NCBI RefSeq assembly: GCF_029193575.1
Contig: NZ_JARGCS010000033.1
Span: 155,942 to 219,941 of the forward strand
DNA: 64,000 nucleotides
Direction: 5' to 3'
Origin: Pseudomonas entomophila
GTDB lineage: Bacteria; Pseudomonadota; Gammaproteobacteria; Pseudomonadales; Pseudomonadaceae
Below, piece by piece: positions 1-16,357 of this stretch (the first letter of the stretch is position 1; each line of letters starts with the position of its first letter). Both the position numbers and the translations under genes were made by a program. Below the pieces are notes generated by a model. That model made no database searches and was not told the DNA's origin. It saw nothing but the letters and a program-made list of their open reading frames with translations.

Positions 1-3000
1 AGGCGCACGGCTTCGCCGGCACCGTGCAACAGGTGCGCGGCGGCCTCGGCGAGGAAACTGCCATACGACCAGCCCAACAGCAGGTACGGGCCTTGTGGCT
101 GCTGCCGACGGACCGCCTGCACATAGCGCTGGGCAAGGGCCTCGAGCGAGGCGGCGGGCTGTCCAGGGTCGGCTTGCAGGCCAAAGACTTGCAGGCCAAG
201 CCCACGCGCCAGTGGCAGGTACGCGCTGATGTCGCCATCGGAGGCGTGGAACACGAACAGGCTTTGTGGGTGCGGGCCCCGGGCCAGGGCCAGCGGGTTG
301 TCGTCCTGCGGCGCGTTGGCGGGCGCCAGGGTCGCGCAGAAATCGCCCAGGCGCGGGTGGTCGAACAGGCTACGCAAGCTGCTGCCGCCATACCCCAGGC
401 GGTTGAGGCGGGCGATCATGCGCGTGGCGATCAGGCTGTCGCCGCCGCAGGCGAAGAAGTCACTGGCTTCGTGCACCGGCTGGCCGAGCAGTTCGTGCCA
501 CAGTTCTCCCACCTGGCGGAGCAAGGCGGGGGCAACAGCGGCGCTGCGCGGGGGCGCCGTCGCAGCGGTAGCCGCCGGCTCGATGCGTTGCGCCTGGCCC
601 TGCTCGACCAGGCGCAGGCGCAGTGGCCAGCCCGCCTTGCCGGTGCCGAGACGCTCGGCCAGCGCCGGCAGGTCAAGGTGCGCGGGGGCTTCGGCGCGGG
701 CCAGCATGAAGTGCTGGCGCATGCTGTCGTCGGCCTGCCGCGGCCAGTTCAGCACCCAGCTGAACCCCGCGCGTTGCACGGCTTCGCGCCAGCGCGGCAG
801 GTCGAGCATGGCCTTGCCGTCGTCCGCGCGGGCATCTTCGAAGTCGCTGAGGTTCTCGATGAAGCCGATGCTCGCCAACTGCAAGGCGCTGTCGCGCTCG
901 GTGGCTTCCACCAGCAACAGGTGCCCGCCCTCGCGCAGCAGGCCATGCAGGCGCCTGAGGCTGCGCGGCACGTTGACCACGTCGTGCAGGACGTTGACCG
1001 CGACGATCAGGTCATAACCTGGGTGCTGCTCGTGGTCGATGGGCCGGTTCAGGTCCAGTTCCGAGGCGCTGAACGCGGGCCAGGCGGCGAAACGCTCGCG
1101 CGCTTGCTCCAGGAACAGCTTGGAGATGTCGGTGAAGCGGTATTCACGCAGGTGACGTTCCAGCGCGGGCAGCAACTCGGCGGTGGTGGCGCCCGTGCCG
1201 GCACCGACTTCCAGCACGCGCAGGTCGCGGCGGCCTTCGGCGAGCGCCAGCGCCGCCTGGGTCACGCTGCGGTTCAGGCAGCGCAGCACCGGGTTCTCGC
1301 TGTAGAAGGCCCGCACCACGCGGTCGTCGCCTGCGAAGAGCAGGCCCAGTGCCGAGCGCTCGCCGCGAAACAACTCACCGTGCAGGCCGATGCAGGTGCG
1401 CAGGTAATCGCCCAGGGTCTGGCTCCAGGGTGCGGCAGGCAGCGGGGCGAGGGCGTGCGCAGGTTCGGGTAGCGCACGCACGCTGACATAATCCTGCGCC
1501 TGCCGACGCACCAGGCCTTCGTCGCACAGCAATGCCAGCCAACGCCGCACCAGGCCGCTAAAGCGCGGCAGCGCGCCGAGGCGGGCCATGACCTGGGGCA
1601 GGTCGTGGGCCTGCCCGGCGGCGGTGAACAGCCCGTGCTCACGCAAGGTAGCGATCACGCCCTCGCGCGCGCGTTGCTCCAGGGCGGCCCAGGTTTGCTG
1701 CACTTCCTCGCGCTCGGAGGCGTCCAGCCCCGGCAGGTCGCTGTCGGCCAGCGGCGAGACGGCCGCTGGGCTGTCGCTCTGGTCGCGTGGCGGCGCGGCG
1801 AGCAGGTTGCCCAGCAGACGGCACTGGCCACGGTCGATGTCGATGCGCGCGCCCAGCACGCCTGGCACCTGGCGCAGGCTGGCCTCCAAGGCCTGCACGT
1901 CCAGTGGCTCGCCGTCCAGGTGCACGGACCAGTCGTGGCGTGGCAGCGCCGGCAGGCTGTCGAAGGCCTGCGGCTGGTCGGCCAGGGCCTCAAGCAACTG
2001 CCGGTAGGCGTCGAACAGGCGCTGCTCGACCCCGTCGGCCAGCACATCGCGCATGCAATACCAGCTGAACACCAGCTCACCGTCGATTTCCATCACCTGG
2101 TGGTCGAGCCAAACCTGCGGCGTTTGCGTGAACACGTGCACCGGGTCGCCCAGCGTGGCGGTCATGGCCTGGTCGATGGCCTGGCCTTCCAGCGACATGC
2201 CGAGCATGCTGGTGAAAACCACCGGCATCGCCGGCTGGCGCGACTGGCCACGACGCCGGCCCAGCTCGCGCATCAGCTCCACGCCATTGACCGCGGTGTG
2301 CGCCAGGCGCTGCCACAGGCGCGCCTGGGTCGCTTGCATCAGCTCGCGCAGGCTGGCGCCGCGGCCGAGCTGGAAGTCGACCAGCAGCACCGAGGTGAAG
2401 TCGCCGATCAACTGCTGCACCTGCGGGTGCAGCGGGCGGCGGTTGAAGTAAGTGAGGTTGAGGGTGAAGTCCGGCGTGCGGCTTACGCTTTCCAGGGTAT
2501 GGGCGAACAGCGTCAGCAACGCGGTCGAAGCGGTGATGCCGAGGTCTTGGCACTGGCGTTTCAGGCGGCTCCAGCGCGCGGTGTCGAGGCTGGCCTGCAA
2601 GGTGTGGAAGCGCGGCTGGCCGTTGACCGGCGCCTGGGCCATGGGCAGCTCGGGGGCACCGGGCAGGTAGTCCAGGGTGTCCATCCAGAAGCGCCAGGCC
2701 TGGCGCCATTGGGCACCCTCGCGCTGGGCGAGCTCGGCCATCACGTAGTCACGGAAGGTCAGTTGCAGGGGCTCGAGACGCTCGCCGGCATAGGCCCGTG
2801 CCAGGTCATCCATCATCACCTTGAAGCTCTGCACGTCGAACAGCAGCAGGTCGAGGTTCATGTGCAGGCGGCACAGCCCGTCGTCCAGTTCGCTGACGGT
2901 GACTTCGAACAGCGGCCAGCGGTCGGTGGGCGGCACGCGGTAGGACATCTGCTCGCGGATGTGCGCCAGGCGTTGCTCACGCGCCTGCGGGGTGAGGCCA

Positions 3001-6000
3001 CGCAGGTCGGTGCGGGGCAACTGGTACCAGGGGGTGTTCTCCAGAATGCGCTGTCGACCGTCGCTGTCGACCACCATGCGCAGCATGTCGTGGCGAGCGA
3101 TCAGCGCGTTCCAGGCCTGCTCGAAGCGCGCCAGGTCGAAGCTGGCGAGCGCTTTGTCCCACTCGAAAAGCACATGGCAGGCCACCCCGCCGTAGTCGAT
3201 CAGGTCGGTGCGGCCCAGCCAGTAGGCGTGTTGGATCGGCGTCAGCGGGAAGGGTTCGTAGCGCTCGGCTGGGTTCGGTTGCAGGTCGCTGGGGTGGCGC
3301 GTTGTCGCCGTGGGCGCGGTGTCTAGCAGCAGGCTGGCCAGGCCCTGGATGCTCAGGTCGCGATAAGCGCGTTCGGCGTCCAGGCGCACGCCCAGCTCGC
3401 GCTGGATGGTGCTGCTCAGTTCGAGGAACAGCAGCGAGTCCAGGCCTCGTTGCATCAAGTCCTGGGTCGCGGCCAGCGGCTGCTCGGCGCTCAGGCGCAG
3501 TTGGCTGCGAATCGATGCCGTGAGCCAGGCGTGCAGGGCCTCGCGGTCGCTGCCCGGGTCGCCGGTGAGCGTGGGGGCGGGAAGGCGCTCGGCCATTCGA
3601 GGTGCCGTGGGGTGTGGGGACGCGGCAGCGCTTGGGGTGGGCGCGAACAGCTTGCGCGACGGGTCGATCCGCTGCGGCTCGATGCGCATCGCCAGGTGCC
3701 AGGGGGCGCCGCGCACCACGGCTTGCTCCAGGTGCCACAGCCCTTCGGCGGTGCTCAGCGTGCCCATGCCGGCCTGGGCCAGCTTGGCGTGCAGGCCATC
3801 GTCGGCGGCGCGGCCGACTTCGCCCCAGGCGCCCCAGGCGATGCTCAGGGTGCGCAGCGCACCGTGCGCCTGGGTATCGGCCAAACCGTCGAGGTAGGCG
3901 CTGGCCAAGGCATGGGCGCCCTGGCCCGGCGCGCCGAGGCTGGCGGCGGCGGAGGAGTACAGCAGCAGGTAACGGCCACCTTCCTGCAGGGCAGCCTGCA
4001 ACTGGCGCGCGGCCTGGCACTTGACCTGCAGCAGCGGACCCAGGCGCCCGGCGTCGAGGTTGGCCAGCGGTGTGTCGTCGAGCCGCGCGGCGCAATGGAT
4101 CGCGCCGGCCAGGCCACCTTCGCGGCGCAGGCTGTCGAGGGCGTCGGCCAGTGCGGCCGGTTCGCTGACGTCGCAGGCCAGCCAGCGCACCTCGATGCCG
4201 CAGGTTTGCGCGAAGTGCGCCTGCCACTGCTCGGCCTGCGCGCTGCGGCGTGGCGCGAGCAAGGCGATGCGCCGCGCGCCCTGTTGCGCAAGCCATGCCG
4301 CGCTGAGACGGCCCAGGCCGCCAAAGGCCCCGGTCACCAGGTGCCAGCCCGGCAACGCCAGGCTGGCCGCAGGCAACGCGGCAGCGGCATGGGCGTGCGG
4401 CACCAAGGCCTGCACCTGGGCCACGCCATCGCGCACGGCGATCCAGCGTTCCCCCGCCTGGGCGGCGCCTAGGCCAGGCAGCAGCGCTTGCCAGGGGGCC
4501 TGCTGCGCCAGGTCGATGATCGCCAGCGCTCGGTTGGGCTGTTCTGCACTGGCGACCCGCAGCAGGCCCCACAAGGCGCGCTGCTCGGGGGCTACGGCGT
4601 CGCTCGCGGCCAAGGGCCAGGCACCCCGGGTGACCACCAGCAAAGGTTGCTGGCGATCACGGCCCAGCGCGTCGAGCACCTGGGTGGCCATTTCACTCAG
4701 TTCAGCCGCTTCCACCACCAGCAGGCAAGCCTGCGCCTCGGGGTGGTGCGCGATACCCGCCGCCGCCAACGCTTCGCGGGCCTGTGGCGGTTCGACACGC
4801 AGGGCGAGCGGGGCGCTGCCGGCGCCAGGCAGGGCGCGCCAGTGCCATTGGTAGTGCGTGTCTGGCGCGGCTTGCAGACGGGGCAGTGCGCCGTGGGCGG
4901 GGCCGGTCTGGGCGAGCAGGCGCCAGTGGCCTTCGTCGTCGCGTTGGCTCAAGGCGACCTGCGCCGCACCGAAGGCGCCCGCGCGCCATTCGATGCCGAG
5001 GGCGTCGAGTCGTGCCGGCAGTGGCGGTGCCTCGGTGAACACGGGGGGGCGCCGGGTATCGCCATGACGGGCGGTCAGCGCGGCACACAGTTCGCCCAGG
5101 CGCCGCTGCCAGCGCACGCTATCGCCCTGGCAATCGCGCCAGTCGGCCTGGTAGCGGTGCTCGCCCAACTGGCGGCCGAGCAGCGCGCTGCCGCTGTCAT
5201 GGCCGACCAGACCGGTGGTCGCCGCCGCGACGGCGGTGCGGGCCAGCAGGATGTGCTCGCTGATGCGCGCGGTTGGCGTGCCATCGTCGGGCAGCCAGTC
5301 GACACGCTCGAAGCCGCTTTCCAGGCACTGGCGCTGCCAGTGCGCGGTGGACAGGAACAGCTCGCCGCCCCGGGCGGCTTGGTCGTGCAGAGGCAGCACC
5401 AGCGGCCCGAAGACGAAGTCGAACAGGCGCATCGGCCGGGTGATCTCGCGCATCAACAGCGCGCCGCCGGGTTTGAGCAGCGGGCGCAGGTTGCCCAGCG
5501 TGTCGCCGATGTGCTGAGTGGCGTGGATGACGTTGGCCGCCACGATCAAATCGTAGTGACCGTCGCTGAAACCTTGCTCGGCGGCAGGCTTGTGCAGGTC
5601 GAACTGTTGGTACTCGACGAAATCGAAGGCGCCGAACTTCTCTTGTGCGCGGCGGCTGAACAGCGGCGAGATGTCGGTGAAGCAATAGCGCACGTCGGCA
5701 ACCTCTGCCAGTTCGGGCAGCAGCCAGGCGGTGGTGCCACCCGTGCCGCCACCCACTTCCAGGATGCGCAGCGGCGCGCCGCCGGCCTGCTGCTTCTGGC
5801 GCACCAGGCCGGCCACCACGCCAGCGGCGATCTGGTTGAAGTAGCGGCCATAGCTGAACTGCTGGTACAGCACCTCGACGCCGCTGGATGCGCTTTGCGG
5901 GAAGATCACCGCCACCGGCTCGACGCTGCCGCTCATCATCGCGAACAACTGCTCACCGGCACGCTCGACGGTATCGGCAATCACCTCCAGGCCTTCGCAG

Positions 6001-8999
6001 CAGCCGCGCAGCTCAACGAGCAGCGCGGCATGGCGGGCGTGCGGCAGTGCTTCGGCGCTGTGGTAGCGATCGTGCTCGAGGCGGTAGTAGCCGTCCTCGG
6101 CGCAGGCGCGCAGCAGGCGTTCGAGCAATTGCCGGTGGCGCGGCAGCAAGCGCCCGCCGCGCAAGACCTGCAACGCGGTCACGCCGTGGTCGATCGCGTC
6201 GCCCACGCACTGGCGCACCAGTTTATCGACGTACAGGCCATGCAGCTCGGTGACGCAGCGATACAGGCGCTCCAGGCGCGGCAGGTCGAGGGCGGCGGCC
6301 TCACGCTCGATGACCAGACGCCCGCCTTGCAGCAGCAAGTCCTGGGTCGGGGCGGGCGCTGCCTGGGTAGGGGCGGCGGCACACCAATAGCGTTGCTCGT
6401 CGAAAGGGTAAAGCGGCGCGTCGCCGCGCAGGCCACGGCTGGGCAGCAGGCTGCGCCAGTCGAGGTTCAGCCCGGCGGCGAACAGTTTGAGCAAGGCTTC
6501 GCGTTGAAGCTCGGTGCTGGCCTTGTGGCGACGAGCGCTGGCGACCCACGCGCAGCGCGTGGGGAAGCTGCGCTTGCCGATGCTGGCGAGCGGCGCGTCG
6601 GCACCGACTTCCAGCGCCACGCCGATACCCTGGTCGAGCGCCGCTTGCAGTGCTTGATGGAAGCGCACAGGCTCGCGCAGGTGGCGGCGCCAGTAATCGG
6701 CCTGGTCCAGTGTTTCCAGGGCCAGCACCTGGCCGGTGAGGGTGGAGATCACCGGTGTCTTGCCGGGGGCCGCCTGCAAGGAGGCACAGGCGTGCTGCCA
6801 GGCATCGAGGATCGGCTCGAGCAGCCGGGAGTGCGCGGCGCCCGCCACGCCCAAGGGCGTGCAGCGGATCTGCCGGGCTTGCAGGGCCTGGGCCAACGCT
6901 TCGATGGCGGGGGCGGCGCCCGAGGCCACCAGGTGCTCCTCGGCGTTGTACACGGCGACTTCCACGCCGTGCGCCTCGGCCAACGGGGCAAGCCGCGCCG
7001 GGGTGCAGAACACCGCGAGCATGCGCCCGTCGGCACCGCTCTGGTGCATCAGCTGGCCGCGGCGAATGACCAGCGGCAGCAGCGTTTCCAAGGGGTAGTG
7101 GCCGGCGATCACGCAGGCGGCGAACTCACCCACCGAGTGGCCGATCAGCAGGTCTGGGCTCAGGCCCTGCTCGCGCCAGTGCGCGGCCATGGCCACGGTG
7201 AAGGCGACGATGGCCGGTTGGGCGTAGTCCATGCGGTCGATCAGCGCGCCGTGCTCGCCGAACATCACCTCGCGCAGGGGCGGGTCCAGGTGGCCCGCCG
7301 CACAGGCGAAGGCGCGGTCCAGGCTCTGGGTGAAAGCCGGTGCGACGCCGTAAAGGTCAAGGCCCATGCCCGCCCACTGGCTGCCTTGGCCGCTGCACAA
7401 CCACAGCTGCTGGCCATCGTGGCGCAGGCCTACGTGCAACAGGGCATCGTCGCTGCCTTGGGCATAGGCCTGCAGGGCGTGGGCGGTTTCCTCGTGCAGC
7501 GGTACGGCCAGGCGCTGCGGCAAGTCGAGCTGGCGCGCGTGCAACGCGGTGTGCGCCAGGTGCGCGGGCGCATCGCCTGAGCCGAGACGTTCGGCGTAGG
7601 CGCCCGCCAAGCGGCGCAGCGACGCTTCGCTGGCGGCGCTGAGCAGCAGCGCATCGGCCCGGGGCGTGGCGAGGGTGGGGCGCAACGGCTCGGGCAGCGC
7701 CTCGACGATCATGTGGCAATTGGTGCCGCCGATGCCGAACGAAGAGACCCCGGCGCGACGCGGCCCGGCAGGCCAGTCCAGGGCCTCGCGCGGCACGTGG
7801 AACGGGCTCTGCTCAAGTTTGAGCGCGGGGTTGGGGCGCTGGAAATGCACGCACGGCGGGATCTTGCCATGGCGCACCGCAAGCACGGTCTTGATCAGGC
7901 TGGCGATGCCCGCCGCGGTGTCGAGGTGGCCCAGGTTGCCCTTGACCGAGCCCAGCGCGCAGCCGCCGATGTCGCTGCGTTCGGCGAACGCTTCGCGCAG
8001 GGCCTGCAGCTCGATCGGGTCACCCAGTGGGGTTCCGGTGCCGTGGGCCTCGAGCATGCCGATGCTGGCCGCCTCGACATCGGCCAGCAGCAGCGCATCG
8101 CGGATCACCTCGCGCTGGCCGAGCACCGAAGGGGCGGTGTAGCCAACCTTGTGGCTGCCGTCGTTGTTGATCGCGCTGGCGCGCAGCACCGCGAGAATCG
8201 GGTCGTTGTCGCGCAGCGCGTCGTCCAGCCGGCGCAGCACCACCGCACCCACGCCGTTGCCGGCGAAAGTGCCCTGGGCGTCGGCGTCGAACGGGCGGCA
8301 GCGCCCGTCTGGCGAGAAGATCATGCCCGGCTGGTAGCGGTAGCCGGCCTGTTGCGGAAACGACACTGCCACGCCACCGGCCACGGCCATCGCGCACTCG
8401 CCACTGCGCAGGCTTTCGCAGGCCATGTGCACGGCCACCAGTGAGCTGGAGCAGGCGGTCTGCACGGTGATCGCCGGGCCGCGCAGGTTGAGCTTGTAGG
8501 CGGCGCGGCTGGCCAGGTAGTCCTTGTCGTTGCCCATCAGCGCTTGCAGGCCCTTGACCTGGGCGACCTCGGTGACGCGGATGGCCTCGCGGCCGGGGTA
8601 GGTGCTCAGGCGCCCCGAGGCGAACACGCCGGTCTTGTGCGGCACCTCGCGCGGGGCGAAGCCGGCGTGCTCCAGGGCGTGCCAGACGGTTTGCAGGAAC
8701 AGGCGCTGCTGCGGGTCGATCGACTCGGCTTCCTGCGGTGAGTAGCCGAACAGCGTGGCATCGAAGTACTCGGGCCGCTCGACGGTCGAGGCGACATTGA
8801 CGAAATCCGGGTGGTCGACCAGCGCCGGGTCCAACCCGGCGGCCAGCAGCTCGTCACGGCTGAACCGGCGGCTGCATTCGCGCCCCGCCAGCAGGTTGAG
8901 CCAGAACTGATGGCTGTCGTGGGCTTCGGGGAAACGGCAGGCCAGGCCAACCACGGCGATGGGTTCGCTGGTGCCGTAGAAGGCGTCAGACGTGAGCAT
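1..8999 (-). CDS. irp1: HMWP1/Irp1-type yersiniabactin PKS-NRPS (3' end outside window)
   Basis: Hybrid megasynthase that would extend the aryl-thiazoline chain with a malonyl unit, methylate it, add and cyclise a cysteine, and release the siderophore. Domains in the 2999 visible residues: KS (about 10-430, active Cys in TACSSS), AT (505-800, GHSVGE), C-methyltransferase (about 1080, EVGGGTGG), KR (about 1550), ACP (about 1853, GLDSL), cyclisation domain (from 1916, DLLLFDVQS near 2048), second methyltransferase (about 2590, EVGAGTG), PCP (about 2848, GGDSL) and the start of a thioesterase (GWSYGS near 2975). This order matches HMWP1, which is about 3160 residues, so roughly 160 residues lie off the left edge. 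The ATG at 8999 has AGAGG upstream and overlaps the end of the MFS gene by 14 bases, suggesting coupled translation. The domain calls are by eye; a yersiniabactin relative rather than yersiniabactin itself is possible. Confidence 0.93.
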   Translation of the reverse strand, partial: MLTSDAFYGTSEPIAVVGLACRFPEAHDSHQFWLNLLAGRECSRRFSRDELLAAGLDPALVDHPDFVNVASTVERPEYFDATLFGYSPQEAESIDPQQRLFLQTVWHALEHAGFAPREVPHKTGVFASGRLSTYPGREAIRVTEVAQVKGLQALMGNDKDYLASRAAYKLNLRGPAITVQTACSSSLVAVHMACESLRSGECAMAVAGGVAVSFPQQAGYRYQPGMIFSPDGRCRPFDADAQGTFAGNGVGAVVLRRLDDALRDNDPILAVLRASAINNDGSHKVGYTAPSVLGQREVIRDALLLADVEAASIGMLEAHGTGTPLGDPIELQALREAFAERSDIGGCALGSVKGNLGHLDTAAGIASLIKTVLAVRHGKIPPCVHFQRPNPALKLEQSPFHVPREALDWPAGPRRAGVSSFGIGGTNCHMIVEALPEPLRPTLATPRADALLLSAASEASLRRLAGAYAERLGSGDAPAHLAHTALHARQLDLPQRLAVPLHEETAHALQAYAQGSDDALLHVGLRHDGQQLWLCSGQGSQWAGMGLDLYGVAPAFTQSLDRAFACAAGHLDPPLREVMFGEHGALIDRMDYAQPAIVAFTVAMAAHWREQGLSPDLLIGHSVGEFAACVIAGHYPLETLLPLVIRRGQLMHQSGADGRMLAVFCTPARLAPLAEAHGVEVAVYNAEEHLVASGAAPAIEALAQALQARQIRCTPLGVAGAAHSRLLEPILDAWQHACASLQAAPGKTPVISTLTGQVLALETLDQADYWRRHLREPVRFHQALQAALDQGIGVALEVGADAPLASIGKRSFPTRCAWVASARRHKASTELQREALLKLFAAGLNLDWRSLLPSRGLRGDAPLYPFDEQRYWCAAAPTQAAPAPTQDLLLQGGRLVIEREAAALDLPRLERLYRCVTELHGLYVDKLVRQCVGDAIDHGVTALQVLRGGRLLPRHRQLLERLLRACAEDGYYRLEHDRYHSAEALPHARHAALLVELRGCCEGLEVIADTVERAGEQLFAMMSGSVEPVAVIFPQSASSGVEVLYQQFSYGRYFNQIAAGVVAGLVRQKQQAGGAPLRILEVGGGTGGTTAWLLPELAEVADVRYCFTDISPLFSRRAQEKFGAFDFVEYQQFDLHKPAAEQGFSDGHYDLIVAANVIHATQHIGDTLGNLRPLLKPGGALLMREITRPMRLFDFVFGPLVLPLHDQAARGGELFLSTAHWQRQCLESGFERVDWLPDDGTPTARISEHILLARTAVAAATTGLVGHDSGSALLGRQLGEHRYQADWRDCQGDSVRWQRRLGELCAALTARHGDTRRPPVFTEAPPLPARLDALGIEWRAGAFGAAQVALSQRDDEGHWRLLAQTGPAHGALPRLQAAPDTHYQWHWRALPGAGSAPLALRVEPPQAREALAAAGIAHHPEAQACLLVVEAAELSEMATQVLDALGRDRQQPLLVVTRGAWPLAASDAVAPEQRALWGLLRVASAEQPNRALAIIDLAQQAPWQALLPGLGAAQAGERWIAVRDGVAQVQALVPHAHAAAALPAASLALPGWHLVTGAFGGLGRLSAAWLAQQGARRIALLAPRRSAQAEQWQAHFAQTCGIEVRWLACDVSEPAALADALDSLRREGGLAGAIHCAARLDDTPLANLDAGRLGPLLQVKCQAARQLQAALQEGGRYLLLYSSAAASLGAPGQGAHALASAYLDGLADTQAHGALRTLSIAWGAWGEVGRAADDGLHAKLAQAGMGTLSTAEGLWHLEQAVVRGAPWHLAMRIEPQRIDPSRKLFAPTPSAAASPHPTAPRMAERLPAPTLTGDPGSDREALHAWLTASIRSQLRLSAEQPLAATQDLMQRGLDSLLFLELSSTIQRELGVRLDAERAYRDLSIQGLASLLLDTAPTATTRHPSDLQPNPAERYEPFPLTPIQHAYWLGRTDLIDYGGVACHVLFEWDKALASFDLARFEQAWNALIARHDMLRMVVDSDGRQRILENTPWYQLPRTDLRGLTPQAREQRLAHIREQMSYRVPPTDRWPLFEVTVSELDDGLCRLHMNLDLLLFDVQSFKVMMDDLARAYAGERLEPLQLTFRDYVMAELAQREGAQWRQAWRFWMDTLDYLPGAPELPMAQAPVNGQPRFHTLQASLDTARWSRLKRQCQDLGITASTALLTLFAHTLESVSRTPDFTLNLTYFNRRPLHPQVQQLIGDFTSVLLVDFQLGRGASLRELMQATQARLWQRLAHTAVNGVELMRELGRRRGQSRQPAMPVVFTSMLGMSLEGQAIDQAMTATLGDPVHVFTQTPQVWLDHQVMEIDGELVFSWYCMRDVLADGVEQRLFDAYRQLLEALADQPQAFDSLPALPRHDWSVHLDGEPLDVQALEASLRQVPGVLGARIDIDRGQCRLLGNLLAAPPRDQSDSPAAVSPLADSDLPGLDASEREEVQQTWAALEQRAREGVIATLREHGLFTAAGQAHDLPQVMARLGALPRFSGLVRRWLALLCDEGLVRRQAQDYVSVRALPEPAHALAPLPAAPWSQTLGDYLRTCIGLHGELFRGERSALGLLFAGDDRVVRAFYSENPVLRCLNRSVTQAALALAEGRRDLRVLEVGAGTGATTAELLPALERHLREYRFTDISKLFLEQARERFAAWPAFSASELDLNRPIDHEQHPGYDLIVAVNVLHDVVNVPRSLRRLHGLLREGGHLLLVEATERDSALQLASIGFIENLSDFEDARADDGKAMLDLPRWREAVQRAGFSWVLNWPRQADDSMRQHFMLARAEAPAHLDLPALAERLGTGKAGWPLRLRLVEQGQAQRIEPAATAATAPPRSAAVAPALLRQVGELWHELLGQPVHEASDFFACGGDSLIATRMIARLNRLGYGGSSLRSLFDHPRLGDFCATLAPANAPQDDNPLALARGPHPQSLFVFHASDGDISAYLPLARGLGLQVFGLQADPGQPAASLEALAQRYVQAVRRQQPQGPYLLLGWSYGSFLAEAAAHLLHGAGEAVR

Positions 9000-10208
9000 T
9001 GAGAACCTCTTGGGCAGTCTGGGTAGACGTGTGCGCAGCGAGCCCGCGTTCCAGGCGTCGGCGCAGGTGGTAGGCGGGCCACAGGCTCAGGCAGGCGATC
9101 GTCGCCAGGCCTGCCAGCAGCAGCGGGTAGCCGGCGTGGTGGGCGACTTGCAGGGCCGCCATCGAGGCGAGCATGGCCACCGAGGCATCGACCGATTGCA
9201 GCAAGGCGTAGTCGGAGGCGGGCTGGTGCGGGCGCACCACGCCCATCAGCAGGTTGTAGAGCACCACGAAGCTGATCGCCGCCGCGACGTTGACCAGGAA
9301 GAACAGCGCCAGCCAGGCATCGAGGCTGTACAACCGGGCGCCAACGGCCGCCGCCAAGGCGATGGCTGCGTGCAGCGCCATGGCCGGCAGCAGCACGCGC
9401 CAGGTGCCCAGGCGCCGCGCCAGCCAGCCGCCGAGCCATACGCCGATGCCGCTGGCGAGGATGCCGTAGACGCTGCTCGCCAGGCCAAGGTCCACCAATG
9501 CCAGGCCTTGGTCGAGCAGCAGCACGGTCTGCACGGCCATCAGCCCGCGCATGGCCAGGTAGTAGAGGGCGGTCAGGGCCAGGGCGGGCCACAGGCTGGC
9601 GATGCTGGCCAGGCCCAGGCGTGGACGCTGTTGCGGCGGGGCCTGGGTGTGCGGGCGTGTCAGCAGGGTCGCGGGCAGCAACAGGGCCAACGACAGCCCG
9701 GCCATGCCGAAGAACCCGGCCTGCCAGCCCCAGCGTTCGGCCAGGAACAGGAACACGAACGAGCCGAAGACGATACCGAGGTAGCTGCCGCCGACCTGCG
9801 CGGTATTGGCGTAGGGCCGTTGCGTCGCATCGCAGGTGGTGATGGTGATGCCGTCGGCATAGATATCGTGGCTGGCCGACAGCGACGCCAGCAGCATCAA
9901 GGCCCCGAGAATGGCGTAGAGCGACCGCTCCGGCGCCAGGCAACCGATGACCAGCAGGGTCGCGGCCATCGCCAGTTGCAGCAGCACCAGGCTGCCGAGG
10001 AAGCGGTTGCCGCGCAGGGTCATGCTGTGGCGCTCGCACCAGGGCGCCCAGAGGAACTTGCCGAGCCAGGGCAGGAAGGTCAGCGACAGCAGGCTCAGGC
10101 TGGCCAGGTCCAGGCCCTGATAGCGGAAGTAGCCGACCACGCCCTGCAGCATCAGCGCGGTCAGCATGCCTTGGTGCAGGTAGTAGCACCAATACGGCAG
10201 GTAGCGCT

Positions 10209-10212
<4 letters not shown>
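8986..10212 (-). CDS. ybtX: MFS transporter, YbtX/Irp8 type
   Basis: Inner-membrane major facilitator protein of 408 residues with about 12 hydrophobic segments. It opens with MKRYLPYWCYYLHQGMLTAL and carries the cytoplasmic loop WAPWCERHS after the second segment. Length and position between the two megasynthase genes fit YbtX (about 426 residues), an accessory protein of yersiniabactin loci whose transport role is not firmly settled (siderophore export or zinc-related uptake have been proposed). The start codon shares ATGA with the stop of the upstream NRPS gene, and its end overlaps the next gene, so it is embedded in the biosynthetic operon. Family is clear from the membrane pattern; the specific substrate is inferred from context only. 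Confidence 0.85.
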
Positions 10213-16298
<6,086 letters not shown>

Positions 16299-16357
16299 GG
16301 TGAGACTCCATCCAGACAGGTGCTCGGCCACGCCGGAAGCGGCGCGGCGCGCAGGTT

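Noticed and set aside
24..7580. Long plus-strand open frames opposite the HMWP1-type gene (for example 1605-3326 and 4488-7580)
   Set aside because: They are antisense mirrors created by GC-rich codon use. Their translations are low-complexity, rich in Q, A, G and R, with no family motifs, while the minus strand gives a complete megasynthase.
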